A stretch of DNA of 64,000 bases from JAJDOD01 sp050299835 (GCA_050299835.1 JBNKWP010000005.1:1-64000), one strand, 5' to 3'; counted from the first letter of the stretch, positions 1 through 8,702 are shown. Notes: generated by a model from the sequence alone, not told the origin. A program made the numbers and translations.

Positions 1-310
1 CGAGCTTGTCCCAGGCGGCCTCGCGGCGGGCCTTGTCACGGCTGATCGATGCCTCGCCACGCGCGTTTTCCACGCGATCGAGATAGACTTCCACCTCGTC
101 GCCGACAGCGATTTCGGGGGCTTCACCGGGATTTGCGAATTCTTTGAGTTCGACACGGCCTTCCATCTTGTAGCCGACGTCGATGATGGCTTGTCCCGCT
201 TCGATCGCGATGACCTTGCCTTTGACAACAGACCCTTCGTCGGGCGTGTCGATTTCGAGGCTTTCGTTCAGGAGGGCCTCGAACTCCTCCATGGTTGCGT
301 TTTGCGCCAT
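1..310 (-). CDS. rpsA: 30S ribosomal protein S1 (5' part only)
   Basis: This is the N-terminal 103 residues of ribosomal protein S1; the gene runs off the left edge of the window. The product starts MAQNATMEEFEALLNESLEI and carries the first S1 RNA-binding domain, with the segment VVKGKVIAIEAGQAIIDVGY followed by KMEGRVEL. S1 binds mRNA leaders on the small ribosomal subunit and is needed to start translation of many messages. The ATG at 310 is the only sensible start. The next gene upstream on the same strand in the usual cmk-rpsA arrangement, cmk, is here separated from rpsA by a plus-strand gene (656-2227), so rpsA must use its own promoter; a good one is seen at 481-509. Confidence 0.96.
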   Translation of the reverse strand, partial: MAQNATMEEFEALLNESLEIDTPDEGSVVKGKVIAIEAGQAIIDVGYKMEGRVELKEFANPGEAPEIAVGDEVEVYLDRVENARGEASISRDKARREAAWDKL

Positions 311-412
311 GTAGCTTTCGTTTCCTATCAATCTGGTTTCACTGGCCGTGCGGTTGTCTCCGCCGGTCTTGGGTTGGTGGTCTGACGGGCACGGGTGAAA
401 CGCAAATAAGAA

Positions 413-433
413 GGGTCGGTGCTATACCGACCC
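413..433 (-). promoter_or_regulatory. Hairpin in the rpsA leader, attenuator-like
   Basis: On the minus strand GGGTCGGT and ACCGACCC form a perfect 8-bp stem with a 5-nt loop, followed by the T-rich stretch TTCTTATTT. It lies between the rpsA promoter (481-509) and the rpsA start (310), so it would be in the mRNA leader. It could be a weak terminator/attenuator or a structure used in feedback control by S1. The function is inferred; the stem is directly visible. Confidence 0.5.
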
Positions 434-480
434 TGCTCAGTCTCGCGCTCACGACTGTAACCGCCGCTTCGACGGGGCGG

Positions 481-509
481 GGTATAGGGGGAGTTGAGGC
501 TTTTGGCAA
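481..509 (-). promoter_or_regulatory. Sigma-70 type promoter for rpsA
   Basis: On the minus strand TTGCCA (504-509) and TATACC (481-486) are separated by exactly 17 nt, a close match to the housekeeping promoter consensus. The predicted transcript start near 473 leaves a leader of about 160 nt before rpsA, which includes the 413-433 hairpin. The plus-strand gene at 656 starts on the other side. Confidence 0.65.
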
Positions 510-655
510 GCACGGCATGGATTATGCGATGAGTTTGGTCACACGTGCCGCATTCGCCGCGATCCAATCTTGTGTTTTCGGTCGTCCCTGAAACGCATTG
601 ACCGCCCAAAACAACGATGCCAGCGTTTCGAAAAACGAGCAGGACTCAAGAATAC

Positions 656-2227
656 ATGCCCGATGAGCCGATGGCGACTGGCGACGATGCGCGTACACCT
701 CTTTTCGCGGCGATCTGCGGGGGACTGGTTCTGGCGGGCTTTGCCTGGGTCGCGTTCCACCAGATCTCGGACGGGCGAGTGCTGGTCGATGAATGGGGGA
801 CGGATGCGACCTTCATCCTCGATATCATCCTGCGGATCAGCGCGGGCGAGGTTCCGCACCGGGATTTCGCGCTGCATCTGGGCGCCCTGCCCTATCTGAT
901 GGCCGCGAATACGGGCGGGGCAACCGCCGCGCAGGGGTTCCTGATTGCGCAGGCGGTCTTTGTCGGCGGCGCTTTGCTGGCAGGGCTTTGGATCTGGCGG
1001 GGGCGGCTGACCGGGCTTGCCGGGCCACTTTTGCTGGGCTTTGTCTTCGTGCTGGGCATGACGGTTTCGATCCCGACCTATCCCGAGACTTCGCTTGCGC
1101 TGTTCTACAACCGCTGGGGTTGGGTTCTGGCGCTGCTGTTTGCCAGCCTCACGCTGTTGCCGCCGAGACGGGCCGGGTCCGAATGGATCGACGGGCTGCT
1201 GGCGGGGGTGCTGGGTTTTGTCATGCTGATGGTCAAGGTGACGTTCGTCGCGGGGCTTCTGCCTGCCGCGCTTCTGGCCACCGCGCTTCGGGGTCAGTGG
1301 CGGGAAATCGGCTGGGGGCTGGCGGCGTTCCTGCTGCTGGGCGGGCTTTGCATGATCGCGGAACCGGCGTTTTTGCCCGGTTATGTCGAGAATATCGCCT
1401 GGGTGGCGGCGAACCCGCTGAGGCCGAATGCCGGGACGGGTCTGAGCGCTCTGTTAAGCGGGCTGGAGTTCGTGGGTTACACGATTGTCTTCGCGGTCGT
1501 CCTGGCCGCTGTCGCCCGGACGCGGGGGCCGCGCGAGGCGCTGGTGCTGTTCATCGCGGCGGCGGGGTTTTATTTCATCCAGTATCAGAATTATCTAACT
1601 GCGCCGTTCTGGGTGCTGTTCCTCGCCGTCTATGCCACGGCCCGGATCGCCGATCCCGACCGCACGGCCCGACGGATCTGGACCATCCTTGCGACGGCGC
1701 TGTTGGTCTTTGCGGTCACGCTGCTTGCACCGATGACGAACGGGTTGCGCGGTAACGACGCGCGGGCCGCAACCGGAACGCATGTTCCTTTCCCCGAAAA
1801 TGGGCGAATTGAGACCGGGGTTTCGTTCTCGGAATACCTCATCCGTCCGATCGAACGGGCGAAGCTGCGCAGCTTTGACGAACCCGCGCCCTGGACCGGC
1901 AATCCCGAATGCGTGTTCCTTGGCGGCTGGGCAGGAGCGATGCAGGCGATCGCCGAGACGGTGGCGGGGCTGCCGGGGCCTGCCTTCATCGCGGATTCGA
2001 TCTCGCCGCATTGGTTTTTGGCCGGGGTTCCGCCGGTCAGGGGCGTGGCGGTCTGGAATTACGGCTCGGTCAGGGGCATTGAGAATGCCGACTACGTGTT
2101 GGTGCCGGTCTGCGCGATCAAGCCGGATTTCAAGCGCGAGATCCTGCGGGAGATCGAACGGCAGGGCCTGGCTTTGGTGCCGGAGTTCGAGACCGAGCAT
2201 GTGAGCGTCTACCGGATCGCGCGGTAG
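656..2227 (+). CDS. Polytopic membrane protein, GT-C glycosyltransferase-like
   Basis: A protein of 523 residues with an Ala/Leu/Gly-rich body that reads as about nine to eleven membrane segments, then a soluble C-terminal part of about 130 residues. I do not recognise the family firmly. A charged loop after the first membrane segment (DEWGTDATF, then HRDFALHLG) and the overall plan resemble GT-C type sugar transferases or PMT-like proteins, but this is a loose likeness. The start at 656 is preferred because AGGA lies 11 nt upstream; an in-frame ATG at 617 lacks a ribosome site. The gene sits between cmk and rpsA on the opposite strand, splitting a pair that is usually adjacent, so it may be a lineage-specific insertion. 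Confidence 0.7.
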   Translation: MPDEPMATGDDARTPLFAAICGGLVLAGFAWVAFHQISDGRVLVDEWGTDATFILDIILRISAGEVPHRDFALHLGALPYLMAANTGGATAAQGFLIAQAVFVGGALLAGLWIWRGRLTGLAGPLLLGFVFVLGMTVSIPTYPETSLALFYNRWGWVLALLFASLTLLPPRRAGSEWIDGLLAGVLGFVMLMVKVTFVAGLLPAALLATALRGQWREIGWGLAAFLLLGGLCMIAEPAFLPGYVENIAWVAANPLRPNAGTGLSALLSGLEFVGYTIVFAVVLAAVARTRGPREALVLFIAAAGFYFIQYQNYLTAPFWVLFLAVYATARIADPDRTARRIWTILATALLVFAVTLLAPMTNGLRGNDARAATGTHVPFPENGRIETGVSFSEYLIRPIERAKLRSFDEPAPWTGNPECVFLGGWAGAMQAIAETVAGLPGPAFIADSISPHWFLAGVPPVRGVAVWNYGSVRGIENADYVLVPVCAIKPDFKREILREIERQGLALVPEFETEHVSVYRIAR

Positions 2228-2239
2228 CTCCCTTCGCCG

Positions 2240-2854
2240 TCACGTCTCCGGGTGGCGCTTGCGGATTTCCTGTACTGCGCGGTTCAGGGCCGCGTCTATG
2301 TCGAGTTCGGTCGTGTCGAGGGTGATGGCGTCGTCCGCAGCCTTCAGCGGTGCATCGGCGCGTTCGCTGTCGCGCTTGTCGCGGGCTTCGACATCGCGGA
2401 GGACGGTGTCTTCGGTCACGTTATGGCCCGCCTCGCACAATTCCAGCCAGCGGCGATGGGCGCGGGTTGCGGCGCTGGCGGTGACGAAGAGTTTCACATC
2501 CGCCTCGGGACAGATCACCGTGCCGATGTCGCGCCCGTCCAGCACCGCGCCGCCGTCGCGGCGGGCGAAATCGCGCTGGAAGGTGACGAGTGCTGCGCGC
2601 ACCGCCGGATTGGCGGCGACCTTGCTGGCGGCGTCGGAGACTTCGGGCGTGCGCAGGTCGCTTCGGGACAGATCGCGGAGACGGAGCGTGGCGGCGGCAA
2701 TCTCCGCCGGTGTGCCGTCGAGCACCCGGCGCCCCACGGCACGGTAGAGCAGGCCCGTGTCAAGATGGGCAAAGCCGAACCGGGCGGCGATCCCGCGGGA
2801 GATCGTGCCTTTGCCGGCTGCGGCAGGTCCGTCGATGGCGACCGTGAATTGCAA
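2240..2854 (-). CDS. cmk: Cytidylate kinase
   Basis: Transfers phosphate from ATP to CMP or dCMP in pyrimidine nucleotide salvage in the cytoplasm. The product has 204 residues, normal for the bacterial family. The P-loop IDGPAAAGKGTIS is at the N-terminus, followed by the substrate region HLDTGLLYRAVGRRVL and the conserved DGRDIGTVICPEADVKLFV. It lies 84 bp downstream of metK on the same strand, so read-through from metK is possible. Its end is convergent with the membrane protein gene at 656-2227, with only 12 bp between them. Confidence 0.96.
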   Translation of the reverse strand: MQFTVAIDGPAAAGKGTISRGIAARFGFAHLDTGLLYRAVGRRVLDGTPAEIAAATLRLRDLSRSDLRTPEVSDAASKVAANPAVRAALVTFQRDFARRDGGAVLDGRDIGTVICPEADVKLFVTASAATRAHRRWLELCEAGHNVTEDTVLRDVEARDKRDSERADAPLKAADDAITLDTTELDIDAALNRAVQEIRKRHPET

Positions 2855-2938
2855 AGGGTTCTCCTTTTGCGGGAAGCCTAGATTGAGTAACGCCGGGATT
2901 GAAGACGCGATGGGCTCAAACCCGGAGAAAGCGACGCC

Positions 2939-4105
2939 TTAAACCGCAGCCTTCAGCGCATCCGCGATGTCGGTCCGCTCCCAGGAAAACCCGCCATCCT
3001 CATCCGGTGCGCGGCCAAAATGGCCGTAGGCCGCCGTGCGCTGGTAGATCGGGCGGTTCATCTGCAATTGCTCGCGGATGCCGCGCGGAGACAGGTCCAT
3101 CGTGGCGCGGATCGCCTTTTCGATCTCCGCCTCCGTCACCTGACCGGTGCCGTATGTATCGACATAGATCGAGAGCGGCTTGGAGACGCCGATGGCATAG
3201 GACAACTGGAGCAGGCAGCGTTCGGCCATGCCGGCGGCCACCACGTTCTTCGCCAGATAGCGCGCGGCATAGGCCGCCGAGCGGTCCACCTTGGTGGGAT
3301 CCTTGCCGGAGAAGGCTCCGCCGCCGTGGGGTGCGGCCCCGCCATAGGTATCGACGATGATCTTGCGGCCTGTCAGCCCGGCATCCCCGTCCGGGCCGCC
3401 GATAACGAAGGTGCCGGTCGGGTTGACCCACCATTCGGTGGCGTCGGTGATCCAGCCTTCGGGCAGAACCTCGCGGATGTAGGGTTCGACAATGGCGCGG
3501 ATATCGTCGCTGGTCTGCTTCTCGGAGGCGTGCTGGGTGGAGAGCACGATGGAGGAGACCTCCACCGGTTTGCCATCCTCGTAGCGCACGGAAAGTTGTG
3601 ACTTGGCGTCGGGGCGCAGCGCCGGCTCGGCACCGCTTTTGCGGGCCTCGGTCAGGCGGCGCAGGATCGCGTGGGCGTATTGAATGGGCGCGGGCATGAG
3701 CGCCTCGGTCTCATCGGTCGCGTAGCCGAACATGATGCCCTGATCGCCCGCGCCTTCGTCCTTGTTGCCGTTGGCATCGACGCCTTGCGCGATATGGGCG
3801 GATTGGGCGTGGAGGTAGGTATCGACCTCCATATTGGCCCAGTGGAAGCCCTTTTGTTCATACCCGATGTCGCGCACGCATTCGCGGGCGATGTCTTCGA
3901 CCCGTTTCATCACCGAGCCGGGGCCGCGCACCTCCCCGCCAATCACCACGCGTTCGGTCGTGGCGAAGGTTTCACAGGCGACGCGGGATTCGGGATCTTC
4001 CTCCAGGAACGCATCGAGGACGGCATCCGAAATGCGGTCGCAGACCTTGTCGGGATGGCCTTCGGAGACGCTCTCCGAGGTGAAGACATAGTTCCGGCGA
4101 TTCAT
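2939..4105 (-). CDS. metK: S-adenosylmethionine synthetase
   Basis: Makes S-adenosylmethionine from ATP and methionine. The product has 388 residues, typical for MetK. Hallmarks are GHPDKVCDRISDAVLD near the N-terminus, the loop GAGDQGIMFGYATDET, and the glycine-rich GGGAFSGKDPTKVDRSAAY near residue 260. The start ATG at 4105 is preceded by GGAG with 8 nt spacing; that same GGAG is the 3' arm of a SAM/SAH riboswitch, so translation should fall when SAM or SAH is high. The upstream neighbour is lnt and the downstream one is cmk. Confidence 0.98.
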   Translation of the reverse strand: MNRRNYVFTSESVSEGHPDKVCDRISDAVLDAFLEEDPESRVACETFATTERVVIGGEVRGPGSVMKRVEDIARECVRDIGYEQKGFHWANMEVDTYLHAQSAHIAQGVDANGNKDEGAGDQGIMFGYATDETEALMPAPIQYAHAILRRLTEARKSGAEPALRPDAKSQLSVRYEDGKPVEVSSIVLSTQHASEKQTSDDIRAIVEPYIREVLPEGWITDATEWWVNPTGTFVIGGPDGDAGLTGRKIIVDTYGGAAPHGGGAFSGKDPTKVDRSAAYAARYLAKNVVAAGMAERCLLQLSYAIGVSKPLSIYVDTYGTGQVTEAEIEKAIRATMDLSPRGIREQLQMNRPIYQRTAAYGHFGRAPDEDGGFSWERTDIADALKAAV

Positions 4106-4111
4106 GAGGTG

Positions 4112-4157
4112 TGCTCCATTGAAATGTAACCCGCTGCGTCAGGTAGCCGTTGCAGCG
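4112..4157 (-). promoter_or_regulatory. SAM/SAH riboswitch upstream of metK
   Basis: The minus-strand RNA has a hairpin whose stem is CGCUGC / GCAGCG with the loop AACGGCUACCUGAC, then a short linker and AAUGGAGCA. The motif AACGGCU-CCUG-CG followed by UGGAGCA is the hallmark of the SAM/SAH riboswitch class known from Rhodobacterales metK leaders. The GGAG is the Shine-Dalgarno sequence of metK, so ligand-induced pairing of the loop with it would block translation. Position and sequence both fit. The linker between the hairpin and GGAGCA is about 12 nt. Confidence 0.88.
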
Positions 4158-4168
4158 TTCAGATGCGG

Positions 4169-5644
4169 TTAAACGGATGCGTCGGGCTTTGCAACGCTGT
4201 TGCGGGATCTGGCGAGGGTGAGTGCGGTGATAAGCACGATCAAGAGGCCGATCAGCGGCCAGTCGCCGGTCCGGGAATAGAGCGTCGGCCGGTCGGAGGT
4301 TTCGACCGGGAGATCGAGATGGCCGGTGGTGCCGAGGTTCAGCCTGCGACCGATCTGTCCGTTTGTACCGATGACGGTGGAGACGCCGGTATTGGCCACG
4401 CGTACCACCGGCAGCCGGTGTTCGACCGCGCGGAACCGGGCCTGATCGAGATGCTGGTAGGGGCCGGAGAAGGTGCCGAACCACGCATCGTTGGTAATCA
4501 GGAGCAGGTAGTCGGGGCGAGTGCCCGCGCGGAAGATCTGGCCGGGGAAGATGCCTTCGTAGCAGATCAGCGGCAGCGCCCGGCCAAGCGCCGTGTCGAT
4601 CAGGTGCACCTCTTCGCCTTTGCTGAAGCCGAAGCCGGAGCTGGCGGCCATGGCGCGAAGGAATTCGATCTTGAAGGGGATGTATTCGCCGAAGGGGACG
4701 AGGTGGACCTTGTCATAGGCGTCCGTGACCGTGCCTTCGAGGGAGACGACGACCATGGAGTTGTGCCAGCCGTCATCGGGGGCGCGGCGGTTGATGCCAA
4801 GGACCACCTCCCCATTTGCCGCGCGCGCCGCCTGCGCAAGAATGACGCCCGCCTGATCCAGCGGATAGACCACGGCGGCTTCGGGCCAGACAACCAGATC
4901 GGGCGGCGTATCGGAGGGCTCGCCAGTCAGGGTCATCAGGCGGTCGAGATGTTCGGGTACGCGGTCTCGCTGCCATTTCTCGTGTTGCGGGACGTTGGGC
5001 TGCACCAGCCGGACCGTGCCGAGCGCCCGCCCCTCGCCCGGTTCCAGCAGCGCCTGACCGGTGAGCCAGAGGCCCGCCAGCGCCACAAGGGCCAGGATCG
5101 TGCCCGCCTTGACGTTCGGAAAAACCGAGGGAAGGGCGGCGGTCATCAGCGTCAGGAAGGTCAGGCCGTAGGCACCGGCGAGGGACGCGATGCCGAGAAG
5201 CGGGGTTTCCGTCCAGACATAGGCGGGCAGCGCCCAGGGGAAGCCGGTGAAGATGTGGCCGCGCACCATCTCCGCTGCCGTCAGAAGCACCGCGAAGGCG
5301 AAGGCGCGGGATCGGGGGCCGGTGGTGAGGCGGGCGGCAAGCCAGCCTGCCAGCGCCCAGAACAGCGCAAGGCCGCCCGCAAGCAGGATCAGCGCGCCGG
5401 GGGCCATCCAGCCGTGGGTCTCGATATCGACGAGGAAGGGTTCCACGATCCAGTGCATCGACGCGCCGAAATATCCGACGCCTGCTGCCCAGGCGAGCCA
5501 GCCGGGGCGGGCTGCATGGGCGGTGAGCCAGATCAGCGCGGCGAATTCGATCAGCGCCAGCCACCAATGGCCGAAGGGCGCGTGACCGAAGGCGGCGAAG
5601 GCACCGCAGAAGGCCGCGAGGAGATAGGTTTTCTTGCCGGTCAC
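4169..5644 (-). CDS. lnt: Apolipoprotein N-acyltransferase
   Basis: Adds the third acyl chain to the N-terminal cysteine of lipoproteins in the inner membrane. The product has 491 residues: about seven membrane helices in the first 200 residues and a last one at the C-terminus, with a nitrilase-type domain between. The catalytic triad is visible: Glu255 in WPEAAVVYPLDQ, Lys312 in YDKVHLVPFGEYIPF and Cys361 in ICYEGIFPGQ. The stop is 12 bp from the riboswitch of metK, so the metK promoter must lie inside the end of lnt, or the two are cotranscribed. Confidence 0.96.
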   Translation of the reverse strand: MTGKKTYLLAAFCGAFAAFGHAPFGHWWLALIEFAALIWLTAHAARPGWLAWAAGVGYFGASMHWIVEPFLVDIETHGWMAPGALILLAGGLALFWALAGWLAARLTTGPRSRAFAFAVLLTAAEMVRGHIFTGFPWALPAYVWTETPLLGIASLAGAYGLTFLTLMTAALPSVFPNVKAGTILALVALAGLWLTGQALLEPGEGRALGTVRLVQPNVPQHEKWQRDRVPEHLDRLMTLTGEPSDTPPDLVVWPEAAVVYPLDQAGVILAQAARAANGEVVLGINRRAPDDGWHNSMVVVSLEGTVTDAYDKVHLVPFGEYIPFKIEFLRAMAASSGFGFSKGEEVHLIDTALGRALPLICYEGIFPGQIFRAGTRPDYLLLITNDAWFGTFSGPYQHLDQARFRAVEHRLPVVRVANTGVSTVIGTNGQIGRRLNLGTTGHLDLPVETSDRPTLYSRTGDWPLIGLLIVLITALTLARSRNSVAKPDASV

Positions 5645-5718
5645 GGGAGGGGTTGCCTGCGTCGGTGTCTGCTCGACCCCGGTTTAGGGAAAATCCGGCG
5701 GACGCGGAACCCCCGGCG

Positions 5719-6795
5719 TTATCGGCGCCAGAACATCCAGAAGGGTTTGCGGCAAAGGCCGCGGAACACACGGTAAGCTTCGGTATCGCGTCCGAGCTGT
5801 CGCATCGGTTCGTCGAGGGTGGAGAAGTACCAGTTGATCCCCGTGAAATCGAGATCGTAACCCTGCATATCCTCCGTCACCTCCCTAAGCGCGTTCACCA
5901 GCCGCCACTGCGCCCGCTCGCGGCCCGCAGGCGTTCTGGCCCGGCTTTCCGATTCCCAAGCCTTGCAGCGCGCCTTGTCGATTGCGCGTTCCCAGCGAAG
6001 GAATGCCGCCGTCAGGCTGGCACGTTCCGCAAAGTCCTTGTCGGGAATGTCGAGTCCGATTGTGGACCTCACACCAGCCGCGAAGGCGTCGTACGGTTTG
6101 GTATCGGTCAGAAAATCCTCGGCTGCCGGCTCATCGAAGGCGAGCGGGTGGTAATAGACCGACTGCGCGAAGGTCCGACCGAAGAGCGATTTGGCCGGGT
6201 CCAGCCCGAGGCGCTCGGCGTAGTCGAAGATCAGGGCGCGGTCGAGGCGTTCCCAGATGCGTTTTTTTGCAAGACGGGCGGGGTCTTCGATGGCGAGGGG
6301 GTCGCCGGTTTCCTCCCAGTCCCATATGCGACTTTCATAGCCGCGCGAGAGGGTGGCGCGGCGCAGGACTCTCTCGCCCTGACGGAGGGACAGGCCGTGG
6401 TGCTGGCGGTTCGCAGTCTCCAAAGAGCTGTCGAAAGTATAAAGCCGGGTGGTATCGAGAACCTTTGCGAGATCTTCGGGTAGTCCCGCCGGTCCGACGA
6501 AATCGAGCGGGTGTTCGATCACGGTCAGGTGCGGCGCCTCAGCGGGGCTGAAGATCAGGACGCCTTGGAAAACGGGTATGCCGGGCGGGTCCGCCTGCCC
6601 CGCCGTGGCGGCTGCCTGCATTTCGGCCAGCGCCATCATCGGCGGACGGCGTTCGCCCACGATTTCGCCCGATGGACCCTGACGGGCGCGGATCACCCCG
6701 GCGGCGACGGGCGCGACCTGATCGAAGGGCGCTTCGGCCACGGTGAAGGCGATCTCGCTTTCCCAGCCTTCCAGCGTTCGGGGCTGGTAGGTCAT
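5719..6795 (-). CDS. Unknown protein between corC and lnt
   Basis: A protein of 358 residues without signal peptide or membrane segments. I do not recognise the family. It opens with MTYQPRTLEGWESEIAF, is acidic, and has an Arg/Glu-rich helical C-terminal half ending in RKPFWMFWRR. The start at 6795 is chosen because it begins right after corC, leaving 31 bp; the open frame extends upstream only over corC. It is codirectional with corC and lnt, so it probably belongs to the same transcription unit. Confidence 0.75.
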   Translation of the reverse strand: MTYQPRTLEGWESEIAFTVAEAPFDQVAPVAAGVIRARQGPSGEIVGERRPPMMALAEMQAAATAGQADPPGIPVFQGVLIFSPAEAPHLTVIEHPLDFVGPAGLPEDLAKVLDTTRLYTFDSSLETANRQHHGLSLRQGERVLRRATLSRGYESRIWDWEETGDPLAIEDPARLAKKRIWERLDRALIFDYAERLGLDPAKSLFGRTFAQSVYYHPLAFDEPAAEDFLTDTKPYDAFAAGVRSTIGLDIPDKDFAERASLTAAFLRWERAIDKARCKAWESESRARTPAGRERAQWRLVNALREVTEDMQGYDLDFTGINWYFSTLDEPMRQLGRDTEAYRVFRGLCRKPFWMFWRR

Positions 6796-6826
6796 GCGCG
6801 GGGGGCGGAAGCTCCGGGCCAGCGCC

Positions 6827-7720
6827 CTATTCCGCTGCCTGCGGCCTGCGGCTGGCGCCCATGCGGACGCGCAGGCGCTTGATCCGGCGCGGGTCGGCAT
6901 CGACGACTTCGAAATCGATACCGCCCTGGTGCTTGACCACCTCGCCGCGGGCGGGAACCCGACCGGCGAGCATGAAGACCAGACCGCCGAGCGTGTCGAT
7001 TTCTTCCACATCCTCGCCGAAGACCAGTTGTCGGCCGATCAGCGCCTCGAATTCCGCGACCGGAGCGCGGGCCTGAACGAGGTAGCAGCCCGGCGCTTCT
7101 TCCGCCCAGAGCTGGCCTTCGTCGATGTCGTGTTCGTCCTCGATCTCGCCAATCACCTGTTCGATCAGATCCTCGATGGTCACGAGCCCGTCGACACCGC
7201 CATATTCGTCGATCACCAGCGCCATATGGATGCGGTCGGTCTGCATTTTCTGCAAAAGCACGCCGATGGGCATCGACGGCGGCGCGAACAAAAGCGGGCG
7301 CAGCATGGCTTCAAGTTCGAAATCGGCGGTCCGCCCCCCGTTGAACCCGTATTTCAGCGCAAAATCCTTCAGATGGACGAGCCCAAGCGGCGTATCGAGC
7401 GTTTCGGTGTAAACCGGCAATCGCGTCATGCCGCTTTCGCGGAACGTCTCAAGCAGCTCGTCCTTGCCGATATCCATTGCGACAGCCACAACCTCCACCC
7501 TGGGGATCATGACATCTTCAACCCGGAGGCGTGTCAGGTTGGCAAGGCTGCGCACCTCCGCCCGCGGCGATACAATCGAGGCGCTGTGCGCCGCGTCGCC
7601 GTCCTGTTCGTTTCCATTCCCGAGTGCGCGCCACCAGCGCGTCAATAATCCCTCGGAACTCTCGTCTTCAGCCTGCGCGCCCTGCGCTGCGCTAGAAGAC
7701 CCGTCGTTATCGCCCATCAA
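6827..7720 (-). CDS. corC: CorC/HlyC family CBS-domain protein
   Basis: A soluble protein of 297 residues with two CBS domains (about residues 65-190, starting LRVEDVMIPRVEVVAV) and a C-terminal transporter-associated CorC_HlyC domain (about 205-285, with GCYLVQARAPVAEFEALIG). It lacks the membrane DUF21 domain of larger relatives. Members are linked to Mg2+ and Co2+ handling and are often called hemolysins without proof. It lies between ybeY (49 bp upstream) and the unknown gene 5719-6795, in the common ybeY-corC-lnt order. Confidence 0.9.
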   Translation of the reverse strand: MMGDNDGSSSAAQGAQAEDESSEGLLTRWWRALGNGNEQDGDAAHSASIVSPRAEVRSLANLTRLRVEDVMIPRVEVVAVAMDIGKDELLETFRESGMTRLPVYTETLDTPLGLVHLKDFALKYGFNGGRTADFELEAMLRPLLFAPPSMPIGVLLQKMQTDRIHMALVIDEYGGVDGLVTIEDLIEQVIGEIEDEHDIDEGQLWAEEAPGCYLVQARAPVAEFEALIGRQLVFGEDVEEIDTLGGLVFMLAGRVPARGEVVKHQGGIDFEVVDADPRRIKRLRVRMGASRRPQAAE

Positions 7721-7769
7721 CCCTTTCCATCACTCCATAGGCCCCCAATAGGCCCCACTCAGATATGGG

Positions 7770-8255
7770 TCACAAATAGGGGTTCGGAACCCCAAGTTCA
7801 CGAAGTATCGCGATTTCAAGCGATTCCATCAAGTCACCGTCCTTTTCGCGTTCGTGATCGTAGCCCAAAAGATGCAACACTCCGTGCACAACAAGATGAA
7901 TATTGTGTTGCGCCGGATCTTTTTCCTGATCAATGGCTTCCCTGGCACAGGTTTCATAAGCCAGCGCGATATCGCCGAGTTCGGGGTCCCCGGCGGGTTT
8001 TTGCGGCGTTTCGCCTTCGACTTCCGCTCCGCGTTCCTCGGACGGCCACGAGAGCACGTTGGTGGGCCGGGGCTTGCCACGGAAATCGGCGTTGAGCGCG
8101 GCGATCCGTGCATCGTCGCAGCCGAGCACTGTCACCTCCCAGTCCTCAGGGTTGAAACCCAGATGGATGAGCGTCGCGTCAACGGCGCGCGCGGCGAGGC
8201 TTTCCAGCCCGGCCTCCGCCCAACGGTCGTCCTCGATGATGACATCCACGCTCAT
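7770..8255 (-). CDS. ybeY: Endoribonuclease YbeY
   Basis: A metal-dependent endoribonuclease for 16S rRNA 3' end maturation and ribosome quality control. The product has 161 residues. The signature H-G-x-L-H-L-x-G-Y-D-H is present as HGVLHLLGYDHE near residue 125, giving the three zinc-binding histidines, and LNADFRGKPRPTNVLSWP is the other conserved block. It is the first gene of the minus-strand ybeY-corC-lnt-metK row as seen here. It is divergent from the YjbR-like gene, with 47 bp between the starts. Confidence 0.95.
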   Translation of the reverse strand: MSVDVIIEDDRWAEAGLESLAARAVDATLIHLGFNPEDWEVTVLGCDDARIAALNADFRGKPRPTNVLSWPSEERGAEVEGETPQKPAGDPELGDIALAYETCAREAIDQEKDPAQHNIHLVVHGVLHLLGYDHEREKDGDLMESLEIAILRELGVPNPYL

Positions 8256-8302
8256 GAGCCGGGGTCTATCCGCCTTGCGGCGATTGCGCTAGGGTCCGGC
8301 GC

Positions 8303-8671
8303 ATGAGTGAGAATGCTGACCTTCGCAAGGCCGTCGATGCCATTTGCGCCGACCTGCCGGGGGCGGAGAAATCGGACCCCTGGGGTGGCGGGCACGATGC
8401 GTGGAAGGTGGGCGGCAAGATGTTTGCCTGTATCGGTGCGGCGATGCCGGGGGTTTCGGTGAAGACGCCGGATATCGAGACAGCAGAGATGCTGATCGAG
8501 GCGGGCGTGGGCGTGAAGGCACCCTATTTCCACCGGAGCTGGGTGAACCTGCCGGACGGCACGACGCGGGATGAATTGCGGCACCGGATCGTATCGTCCT
8601 ATGACATCGTGCGGGCCGGGCTGACGAAGAAGGCGCAGGCTGCATTACCGCCGCGACCGGAGGCCCCTTGA
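8303..8671 (+). CDS. MmcQ/YjbR family DNA-binding-like protein
   Basis: A small cytoplasmic protein of 122 residues of the YjbR (CyaY-like fold) family. Typical features are LPGAEKSDPWGGGHDAWKVGGKMFACIG near residues 18-45, and KAPYFHRSWVNLPDG followed by a helix that ends the domain. The exact role of this family is not known; double-wing DNA binding has been suggested from the fold. The gene is 31 bp upstream of dgoK and on the same strand, but it has no obvious part in sugar-acid breakdown. Confidence 0.85.
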   Translation: MSENADLRKAVDAICADLPGAEKSDPWGGGHDAWKVGGKMFACIGAAMPGVSVKTPDIETAEMLIEAGVGVKAPYFHRSWVNLPDGTTRDELRHRIVSSYDIVRAGLTKKAQAALPPRPEAP

Positions 8672-8702
8672 TTTCCCTGCAACTTAACGATTGACGTGAC
8701 GC

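Noticed and set aside
4163..5776. A 537-codon plus-strand open frame over lnt
   Set aside because: It is a shadow of lnt, which has its complete catalytic triad on the other strand.
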